From assembly GCA_027482985.1 (NCBI GenBank), contig JAIXVO010000496.1:1-9232 (forward strand): a DNA stretch of 9,232 nt. The letters are read 5' to 3'. A model generated the notes under the pieces. It was not told the DNA's origin. It did no database searches and saw only the letters and a list, made by a program, of their open reading frames with translations. How positions within the stretch are numbered: the stretch's first letter is position 1; every line of letters starts with the position of its first letter. Positions 1 to 6,339 of the stretch are shown piece by piece. The position numbers and the translations under genes were made by a program. The stretch is from Cyanobacteriota bacterium (GTDB taxonomy: Bacteria > Cyanobacteriota > Cyanobacteriia > Leptolyngbyales > Leptolyngbyaceae).

Positions 1-3000
1 AACCTGACGGTGGGCAATGTGTTGACGAATGACACTGACCCCGATGGCAATACGCCTCTCACCGCCACCCTGGTCGCAGGTCCCGCCAATGCGCTCTCCT
101 TTACCCTGCGTCCTGATGGCACCTTCGACTACCAGCCCCGCCTGAATTTCAACGGCGTTGATACCTTTACCTATCGGGCGATCGATAGTGTGGGCGGCCT
201 CTCGAATCCGACGACCGTCACCTTCAGCGTGACCCCGGTGAATGATGCTCCCACTGCCGTCACCGACAATTACACGGTCGCCACCACCGCTTCCCTCAAC
301 ATCACAGCTCCCGGCATCCTGGAAAATGACACGGATGTCGATAGCACCGTCCTGTCCGCGTCTCTCGTCGCAACTGCCGCCAATGGCATCCTGTCCCTCA
401 ATCCCAACGGTGCCTTCACCTATACGCCAAACGCGGGCTTCAGTGGGGTGGATAGCTTCACCTATCAAGCCTCCGATGGCAGCTTGACTTCCAACCTGGG
501 CACCGTCAATCTGACTGTCGCCTCCGTCGTCAACACGGCACCCGTCGCGTTAGGCGAGACGTTCAATGCAATTGAAGATACGCCTTTGACGATTGGCAAT
601 GTCTTAAACAATGCCAGCAACTTGAATGTCACTCGCATCTCAACCAGTTCTAGTGGTGGTCAAGGTCTGACCACTGCTAACCTGTTCAACTCATACTACC
701 GCTCAGATCTTTCAGGAGACGGGCGTTACACTGTCTTCTCGACGGATGCCCAAGGATTGGTTCCTACAGATACGAATGCAAGACTGGATATATTCTTGCG
801 CGATCGCCAAACTAACACCACAACTTTAATTTCAACCGCCACAGGTGGTGCAGCACCCAATGGAGATTCCTACTCTCCAGCGATTTCAGAAGATGGACGC
901 TTTATCGCCTTCTACTCCAGTGCATCAGATATTAATGCACAAGGGTTGCCATACGCTGGGCTACCCAGTGTCTACGTTTATGAGGTGCAAACTGGAATCA
1001 CAAGACGGATTGCTAGCGGCACGATTGGAGCGCCAGGAAATCTCATTAACACTAGAAGCCCATCAATTTCTTCGGATGGACGTTACATTGCTTATGACAG
1101 TGGCGATAGCATTACTTCCGGTACTCTTGGGCTAGGTCGAGTAAACGTTTATGACCAACAAACTGGCCTGTCTACCGAAGTTGCGGTTGGTGTATCGCCA
1201 CAGATTTCGAATGATGGACGCTTTGTTGCTTATCAAAGTGAATTTACTGTCGGTCTTGGTAGTAGTGTTTTTCTCCTGGATCGCCAATCTGCAAACACCA
1301 CGACATTTACCTCTGCCAGTCCAACATTTGGAGTGGGTGATCTTTCACCAGATGGACGCTATCTATTATTTCATTCCTACTCATCAACATTAGTAAGTGG
1401 AGACACCAATAACAGTAGTGATGTCTTCATCTTTGACCGTCAAAGTGGACAAACTTCTCTCGTCTCTGTTGACTCTAATGGTGTTCAAGGAAATGCAGAT
1501 TCCTTTACAGCCACTGTTTCAGATGATGGGCGGTTTGTCTCATTTCATTCCTTAGCAACTAATTTAGTTCCTGGAGATATCAATGGCGTTAGAGATGTAT
1601 TTGTTCACGATCGCCTTACCGGAAGAACAATCCGAGTTTCCGGGACGAGGGATGGAGCAGATGGGAATGGTAGTTCTTTCGAGTCAAAGATTTCTGGCAA
1701 CGGCAGATTTGTTTCCTTTGCTTCAGATGCCACTAATTTAATTCCAGGAGATACGAATAACAGTCGCGATATCTTTGTTGCGAATGTCAATTCCTCGGTG
1801 CTTGCCAACGATACAGATCCAGATGCAAATCTGCCCCTGACAGCGGCTCTTGCTGTTGGTCCGGCGAATGCTCTTTCCTTTACCCTGAATCCAGACGGTA
1901 GTTTTGTCTATCAACCGATCGCTAACTTTAATGGAATCGATACGTTTGTGTATCGGGCGATCGATAGTTTGGGAGCGACTTCAAATTCGGCGACGGTCAC
2001 AATCAGTGTGGCAGCGGTGAATGATGCCCCGATCGCCAATGACAATAACTACAACGTTGCACCTACTGGCACCCTCAACATCACGCTACCGGGCGTGTTA
2101 GCGAATGACACCGACCCCGATGGCAATCCGTTGACCGCAACTTTAGTGGGCGCGGCACCGACCAACGCCCTCTCCTTCACCTTCAACCCCGACGGGTCAT
2201 TCGTCTACATTCCGCAAGCGACCTTTAGCGGCACCGATAGCTTCACCTATCGCGCTGGGGATGGCACCACTGTTTCCAACTTGGCAACGGTTTCCATCGT
2301 CGTTACCTCCAACCTGTTCCCCACTGCCAACCCGGACAGCTTCACGACTCAGGAAGACACCCTTCTGACCGTCGGCAACGTCCTCTCGAATGACACTGAC
2401 CCCGATGGCAATACGCCCCTCACCGCCAGTATCATCAGCGCCCCCGCTAATGCCCAATCCTTTACCTTGAATCCGGATGGCACCTTCAGCTACCTGCCCC
2501 GGCTCAACTTCAACGGCGTGGATACCTTTGTCTACCGTGCCAGCGATCGCTTAGGCGGACTGTCCAACCCCACCACCGTCACCTTCACCGTCACCCCCGT
2601 CAACGACCTGCCCCTCGTCACGAATGACAGTGTGGTGGTGAATGCAGGCACCATTTCCACCATCACCGCCCCCGGTGTGCTGTTGAATGATACCGATCCC
2701 GATGGCAACCCCTTAACTGCCAGCCTCGCCACTGGCGCGACTCGCGGCACCGTCACCCTGAATGCGGATGGTTCCTTCGTCTACACCCCGAATGCGGGCA
2801 TCCTGGGCTTAGATAGCTTCACCTATGTCGCCAGCGATGGCAGCGGCACCTCCACGCCCGCCACCGTCACTCTGCGCGTGAATGCCGTCCCCGTCGCCAA
2901 TAACGATACGAACTACACGGCTGCGATCGGCAGTCCGTTGAATGTCAACCTGTTGCAAGGGGTGTTAGGCAACGACACCGATCCGGATGGCGGCAGTCTA

Positions 3001-6000
3001 ACGGCCATCCTGGTGAGCGGCCCGACGCAGGGGAGCGTCACCCTCAACCCCAACGGCTCCTTCGTTTACACCGCCAACGGGACGGCTTCCGGCAGCGATA
3101 GCTTCGTGTATCGCGCCACGGATGGGTTCGCCAGTTCGACTGCCACCGTCGCGATCGCCCTCCGCACCAACACGGCTCCCATCGCGCTGAATGACAGCTA
3201 CCGAGTGGCCGCGAACAATAGTCTGAATGTGATTGCGACCAATAGCATTCTCAACAACGATACCGATGCCGATGCGGGCACCGTCCTGTCGGCGACCCTA
3301 GTCACGGGCCCCAGCAGCGGCAGTCTCACCCTCAATCCGAATGGCACCTTCACCTATATCCCGAATGCGGGCTTCCTGGGTGTGGACAGCTTTGTCTATC
3401 GCGCCAGTGATGGTGTGACTGTCTCCGGCCCTGCCACCGTCACGCTGTCAGTGTCCAACAACACGCCGCCCGTCGCCAATAACGACTCCTATGCAGCCTT
3501 CAGCGGCATTCCCTTCACCCAATTGGCTCCGGGTGTGCGCGGTAACGATACCGATACCAACGGCGATACGCTGACGGCGATTTTGGTGTCTCAACCCGCC
3601 AATGGCACCGTGACCCTGAGTCCCGATGGCTCCTTTGTGTACACGGCGAATGGCACCTTCCAGGGCACGGATACCTTTGTTTACCGCGCCTCAGATGGGA
3701 TTGCTAGCTCCACCGCAACCGTGAGTTTGTCCGTGACCCTGAACCGTCCTCCCACTGCTCAATCTGACCTGTTTGGGGCGATCGCCGGGGAAACCCTGGT
3801 GGTCAACTCGCCGGGTGTCCTGGGGAATGACAGTGATCCAGAAGGGACACTGTTTGCCCTGGGTGGCGGGACGCAGCCAGCGAATGGGCAGTTACTCGCC
3901 TTCCGCAATGACGGCTCCTTTGTCTATGTGCCCCGCGCTGGCTTCACGGGGGTTGATTTCTTCACCTACCTGGCTTCAGATGGTGTCTCTAGTGTGCCGG
4001 CGACTGTGACCATTAGCGTGGGACCAAACGCCGCACCCGTGGCGCTCAACGACACCTATTCCGTGAATCCCAATAATCAATTGGTGATCGCGCGATCGCT
4101 GGGGGTGTTAGCGAATGATACCGACCCGAATGTGGGGCAGGTGTTGAGTGCCTCAGTTGTCAACAATCCGACTCAGGGTGTCTTGAGCCTGAATCCAGAT
4201 GGCTCCTTCAATTACACGCCCAACGTCGGAGCCACGGGCACTGATAGCTTCACCTATCGCGCCACCGATGGCAGCTTCAACTCCACGGCTGGGGTGTTTA
4301 TTGACATCCGCACCAGTAGTACACCCCCCATTGTGCAAAATGATGGCGGGTTCCTGGTACCCACCAATGGCTCGCTCGGCGTGACAGCAGCGGGTGTCTT
4401 GGCGAACGACAGTGATCCAGACGGTGACCGGCTGCGTTCGTCCCTGGTCAATAATGCTGGGAATGGTACTGTCACCCTGAATCCGGATGGCTCCTTTGTC
4501 TATCGTCCGAATACGGGCTTCCAGGGCACTGATAGCTTCACCTATCGCGCTACCGATGGGCTGACGGCTTCCACCAATGCGGCTACGGTCTTCCTGACGG
4601 TCGGCGGGGCGAATGCGGCGCCCGTGATTGCCACCCCTGGCGGTCAGCTGATTCCGCAAAACACCACCCTCACCCTCGCCAGCGGTCTCTCTGTCTCTGA
4701 CCCCGATGCTGGGAGCAGTCCCGTCGTCGTTACTCTGACCGCCACCAACGGCACCCTCACCCCCGGTAGTACCGCCGGCTTAACGGGTGTGACGGGCGTT
4801 GGCACTGGGACGGTCTCCTTCACGGGGGCGATCGCGAATGTCAATGCCGCCCTCACCAACCTGCAATTTGTTCCCACCGCTGGCTTCACAGGCGCGGCGC
4901 AAATCGTCCTGACAGTGAATGACCAGGGCGCAACGGGGACGGGTGGTGCGCAAACGGGGACGGCGACCGTGAGTGTCGGTGTGGCCTCCAGCGCGACGCT
5001 CGTTTCAGATATTCAACTGGGTCCCCTCAGTTCCAGTCCCACGGATCTGGTCAGTGTGGGCAATACTGTTTACTTCGCGGCCACCGACAGCACCAACGGC
5101 ACCGAACTCTGGAGCAGTGATGGCACCGCTGCCAATACCCGTCGGGTCGCCGATATTGATGTCGGTGCGGGGGGATCGTCGCCCAATAACCTGACTGTGG
5201 TCGGCAACACGCTGTACTACACAGCGACCACTCCCGCCACTGGATTAGAACTCTGGCGCACCGATCTGACCACGGGTACAGGGTCAACCCTAGTGGGCGA
5301 CATTCGACCCGGCGGCAACTCCTCCAATCCCCAAAATCTGACCAGCTACGGCAATACCCTGTTCTTTGTCGCCACAGATGGCGCGACTGGCGTGCGGCAA
5401 CTGTGGCGGGTGAACAGTGGCGGTACTCCCGAAAAAGTCTCGACGACGCTGAGTAATGTCGGCAACCTGGCGATCGCGGGCACCTCCCTGTTCTTCACCG
5501 CAAACGGCGGCACCCAACTGTGGAAGGTGGATAGTGCCACCACCGCTCCTGTCCTCGTCAGTAACCTGGGCGGCAGTGCGGGCATCAGCAACCTGAAGGC
5601 GGTGGGCAATCGCCTCTACTTCACGGCGCGAGATGTAGGTGGCGTGGAACTCTGGAGCAGCGGCGGTACCGCAGCCACCACCACCCGCGTCGGGGATCTG
5701 AATCCCGGCAGCGGCGATGCCAATCCCAGCAACCTGACCGCCTTCAACGGCAATCTTTACTTCATTGCCAAAGATAGCCCGACGGGTGCCTTCAAGTTGT
5801 TTAGTACCGCTCCCGGCAGCAGCACCATTACCGAAGTGGGTGCCCTCTCCTCCGGTGGCAATACCCCCGGTCAACTGACCGTCGTGGGCGATCGCCTCTA
5901 TCTGGTGGCCGATGCTGGCACCCTCGCCAGCCCCAACCTGCAACTCCTGAGTACCAACGGCAGCACAGCCCCAACGCTGGTACGCGATCTGAACACCACC

Positions 6001-6228
6001 GGGAACGATGACATCTCCGAGTTGATCAACTTCAACGGGGCGCTGTTCTTTGTCGCCAATGATGGCACTGGCTACAAAGTCTTCCGCAGCGACGGCACCC
6101 TCGCCAACACCGTCCCCGTGAGTGGCAACTTCACAGCGGCTCCCACGGAACTGGCGATCGTCGGCGGCAAATTAGTGTTCGCGGCCAGCACGGCAACGAA
6201 TGGCAATGAACTGTGGCGAGTGGGCTAG
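1..6228 (+). CDS. Giant Ig/cadherin-repeat surface protein with two beta-propellers (5' partial)
   Basis: The reading frame is open from base 1 and stops with TAG at 6226-6228, giving 2075 visible residues. The first codons already lie inside a repeat, so the true start and any signal peptide are upstream and the GTG at base 10 is not the start. Domain order by visible residue: Ig repeats 1-2 (1-184), Ig repeat 3 split by a seven-bladed propeller (185-680), Ig repeats 4-12 (681-1544), a longer cadherin-like repeat (1545-1663), and an ELWxxDGT-type propeller (1664-2075). The Ig repeats show the Big_9 pattern: VLxNDTDPDG, then LNPDGSFxYTP, then GxDSFTYRASDG. Proteins of this build are usually secreted or surface-exposed adhesins, and the acidic NDTDPDG loops suggest calcium-stabilised linkers (family knowledge, not shown here). 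The C-terminus ends in ELWRVG with no RTX nonapeptides, PEP-CTERM or LPXTG tail, so the export route cannot be read. Exact function unknown. Confidence 0.93.
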   Translation, partial: NLTVGNVLTNDTDPDGNTPLTATLVAGPANALSFTLRPDGTFDYQPRLNFNGVDTFTYRAIDSVGGLSNPTTVTFSVTPVNDAPTAVTDNYTVATTASLNITAPGILENDTDVDSTVLSASLVATAANGILSLNPNGAFTYTPNAGFSGVDSFTYQASDGSLTSNLGTVNLTVASVVNTAPVALGETFNAIEDTPLTIGNVLNNASNLNVTRISTSSSGGQGLTTANLFNSYYRSDLSGDGRYTVFSTDAQGLVPTDTNARLDIFLRDRQTNTTTLISTATGGAAPNGDSYSPAISEDGRFIAFYSSASDINAQGLPYAGLPSVYVYEVQTGITRRIASGTIGAPGNLINTRSPSISSDGRYIAYDSGDSITSGTLGLGRVNVYDQQTGLSTEVAVGVSPQISNDGRFVAYQSEFTVGLGSSVFLLDRQSANTTTFTSASPTFGVGDLSPDGRYLLFHSYSSTLVSGDTNNSSDVFIFDRQSGQTSLVSVDSNGVQGNADSFTATVSDDGRFVSFHSLATNLVPGDINGVRDVFVHDRLTGRTIRVSGTRDGADGNGSSFESKISGNGRFVSFASDATNLIPGDTNNSRDIFVANVNSSVLANDTDPDANLPLTAALAVGPANALSFTLNPDGSFVYQPIANFNGIDTFVYRAIDSLGATSNSATVTISVAAVNDAPIANDNNYNVAPTGTLNITLPGVLANDTDPDGNPLTATLVGAAPTNALSFTFNPDGSFVYIPQATFSGTDSFTYRAGDGTTVSNLATVSIVVTSNLFPTANPDSFTTQEDTLLTVGNVLSNDTDPDGNTPLTASIISAPANAQSFTLNPDGTFSYLPRLNFNGVDTFVYRASDRLGGLSNPTTVTFTVTPVNDLPLVTNDSVVVNAGTISTITAPGVLLNDTDPDGNPLTASLATGATRGTVTLNADGSFVYTPNAGILGLDSFTYVASDGSGTSTPATVTLRVNAVPVANNDTNYTAAIGSPLNVNLLQGVLGNDTDPDGGSLTAILVSGPTQGSVTLNPNGSFVYTANGTASGSDSFVYRATDGFASSTATVAIALRTNTAPIALNDSYRVAANNSLNVIATNSILNNDTDADAGTVLSATLVTGPSSGSLTLNPNGTFTYIPNAGFLGVDSFVYRASDGVTVSGPATVTLSVSNNTPPVANNDSYAAFSGIPFTQLAPGVRGNDTDTNGDTLTAILVSQPANGTVTLSPDGSFVYTANGTFQGTDTFVYRASDGIASSTATVSLSVTLNRPPTAQSDLFGAIAGETLVVNSPGVLGNDSDPEGTLFALGGGTQPANGQLLAFRNDGSFVYVPRAGFTGVDFFTYLASDGVSSVPATVTISVGPNAAPVALNDTYSVNPNNQLVIARSLGVLANDTDPNVGQVLSASVVNNPTQGVLSLNPDGSFNYTPNVGATGTDSFTYRATDGSFNSTAGVFIDIRTSSTPPIVQNDGGFLVPTNGSLGVTAAGVLANDSDPDGDRLRSSLVNNAGNGTVTLNPDGSFVYRPNTGFQGTDSFTYRATDGLTASTNAATVFLTVGGANAAPVIATPGGQLIPQNTTLTLASGLSVSDPDAGSSPVVVTLTATNGTLTPGSTAGLTGVTGVGTGTVSFTGAIANVNAALTNLQFVPTAGFTGAAQIVLTVNDQGATGTGGAQTGTATVSVGVASSATLVSDIQLGPLSSSPTDLVSVGNTVYFAATDSTNGTELWSSDGTAANTRRVADIDVGAGGSSPNNLTVVGNTLYYTATTPATGLELWRTDLTTGTGSTLVGDIRPGGNSSNPQNLTSYGNTLFFVATDGATGVRQLWRVNSGGTPEKVSTTLSNVGNLAIAGTSLFFTANGGTQLWKVDSATTAPVLVSNLGGSAGISNLKAVGNRLYFTARDVGGVELWSSGGTAATTTRVGDLNPGSGDANPSNLTAFNGNLYFIAKDSPTGAFKLFSTAPGSSTITEVGALSSGGNTPGQLTVVGDRLYLVADAGTLASPNLQLLSTNGSTAPTLVRDLNTTGNDDISELINFNGALFFVANDGTGYKVFRSDGTLANTVPVSGNFTAAPTELAIVGGKLVFAASTATNGNELWRVG
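26..67 (+). repeat. 42-bp direct repeat, copy 1 (partner 2387-2428)
   Basis: Bases 26-67 and 2387-2428 are identical except at position 57 (T versus C). They encode the TNDTDPDGNTPLTA part of Ig repeats 1 and 5. The copies are 2361 bp apart, which is 787 codons, so recombination between them would delete an in-frame block that includes the nested propeller. Confidence 0.9.
607..1803 (+). other. Seven-bladed TolB/PD40-like propeller nested inside Ig repeat 3
   Basis: Residues 203-601 contain seven repeats of the form (S)xDGRxxxFxS followed by a D(V/I)FxxDRxTG strand. The DGR-type motif starts at residues 240, 298, 359, 405, 451, 509 and 567 (the last is NGR), spaced 46-61 apart. Several blades carry GDTNNSxD loops that could bind a cation. 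The last blade ends at DIFVANVN and lacks its outer strand. The segment just before blade 1 (NVTRISTSSSGGQG) resembles that missing strand in other blades (TTLISTATGG, TIRVSGTRDG), so the ring probably closes with a velcro strand. That would bring both ends together and allow insertion into a loop. The flanking host sequence is LTIGNVL before and NDTDPD after, which join into an ordinary Ig repeat when the insert is removed. Fold by family resemblance; ligand unknown. Confidence 0.82.
2387..2428 (+). repeat. 42-bp direct repeat, copy 2 (partner 26-67)
   Basis: Second copy, within Ig repeat 5, one mismatch against 26-67. Nucleotide identity this high between units whose third codon positions otherwise differ suggests recent duplication or gene conversion between subtype-A repeats. 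Confidence 0.9.
4633..4989 (+). other. Longer divergent cadherin-like repeat closing the Ig array
   Basis: Residues 1545-1663 (357 bp) differ from the preceding 93-98-residue units. The segment has LxVSDPDAGSSPVVVTLTATNGTLTP, then a glycine- and threonine-rich stretch, IANVNAALTNLQFVPTAGFTG and a VNDQGATGTGG loop. The pattern GTLTxxxTxGLT…TGxxxxVNAALxxLxFxPxxxFxGxxxIxLTVND is common in large RTX/VCBS-type adhesin repeats. It sits directly between the Big_9 array and the C-terminal propeller and so may act as a spacer module. Assigned by visual resemblance only. Confidence 0.72.
4990..6225 (+). other. C-terminal ELWxxDGT-repeat propeller
   Basis: Residues 1664-2075 hold nine copies of the pattern L-x-x-x-GNxLYFxAxDxxxGxELWxSDGT followed by xxTxxVxDLxPG. 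Well-preserved copies include NTVYFAATDSTNGTELWSSDGT, NRLYFTARDVGGVELWSSGGT and the incomplete final copy KLVFAASTATNGNELWRVG. The final copy lacks its outer strand, while the domain begins with ATLVSDIQLGPL, which looks like that strand; this suggests velcro closure and a ring of about nine blades, although copies 3, 4, 6 and 7 are degenerate and the count is uncertain. ELWxxDGT repeats are known from large secreted proteins of several bacterial phyla, without a settled biochemical function. This propeller is not the same family as the one at 607-1803. Confidence 0.78.
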
Positions 6229-6291
6229 GAAAGACATCAGGCAGAGGAGTTAGGAGTCAGGAGAACTAGCAGGAAAATGGAAGCTGTTTCT

Positions 6292-6333
6292 TTCTACCTT
6301 CTGCCTTCTACCTTCTACCTTCTACCTTCTACC
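6292..6333. repeat. Six-copy 7-bp tandem repeat (TTCTACC) between convergent genes
   Basis: Six contiguous heptamers fill 6292-6333: five TTCTACC and one TTCTGCC (second copy). The array lies in the 111-bp spacer between the stop codon of the giant gene and the stop codon of the minus-strand coiled-coil gene. A GGAGTCAGGAG block of a different heptamer family lies at 6253-6263. Short tandemly repeated heptanucleotides are well known in cyanobacterial intergenic DNA. No classical hairpin-plus-U-tract terminator is visible in this spacer for either gene. Confidence 0.9.
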
Positions 6334-6339
6334 CCTTCC

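Larger units (their letters stand above)
1..4632 (+). repeat. Tandem array of 12 Big_9/cadherin-like Ig repeats
   Basis: Repeat starts in base coordinates: 1 (partial), 262, 553, 2041, 2332, 2623, 2902, 3190, 3481, 3760, 4048, 4339; the array ends at 4632. Repeats 2, 4 and 5 are each exactly 291 bp (97 codons), and so is repeat 3 once its insert is removed. Repeats 6-12 vary from 279 to 294 bp. Each unit begins near a PxAxND linker, carries an NDTDPDG-type acidic loop about 20 residues in, then a DGSFxYxP strand and a DSFxYRAxDG strand. Repeats 1, 3 and 5 form one subtype (EDTxLTVGNVL, NFNGVDTF, SNPTTVTF, VTPVND) and alternate with repeats 2, 4 and 6 (LNITxPGxL type). Repeats 7-12 resemble the second type. 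The array is probably an extended stalk projecting the propeller domains, an inference from architecture. Confidence 0.9.

Noticed and set aside
5290..5943. Open minus-strand frame of 217 codons opposite the giant gene
   Set aside because: It lies antisense to the well-defined ELWxxDGT repeats, is rich in Gly/Ala as expected from complementing that codon bias, and matches no family. The similar frame at 4153-4659 is rejected for the same reason.
4633..6225. RTX calcium-binding nonapeptides indicating type I secretion
   Set aside because: GGxGxDxLx repeats are absent; the glycine-rich text belongs to cadherin-like and ELWxxDGT repeats.
6292..6333. Tandem heptamers considered as a CRISPR array
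   Set aside because: Units are contiguous 7-mers with no unique spacers and no cas genes nearby.
6229..6339. Bidirectional terminator between convergent genes
   Set aside because: Only a weak 7-bp pairing (AGGCAGA at 6239-6245 with 6300-6306) over a long loop is visible, with no U-tract.
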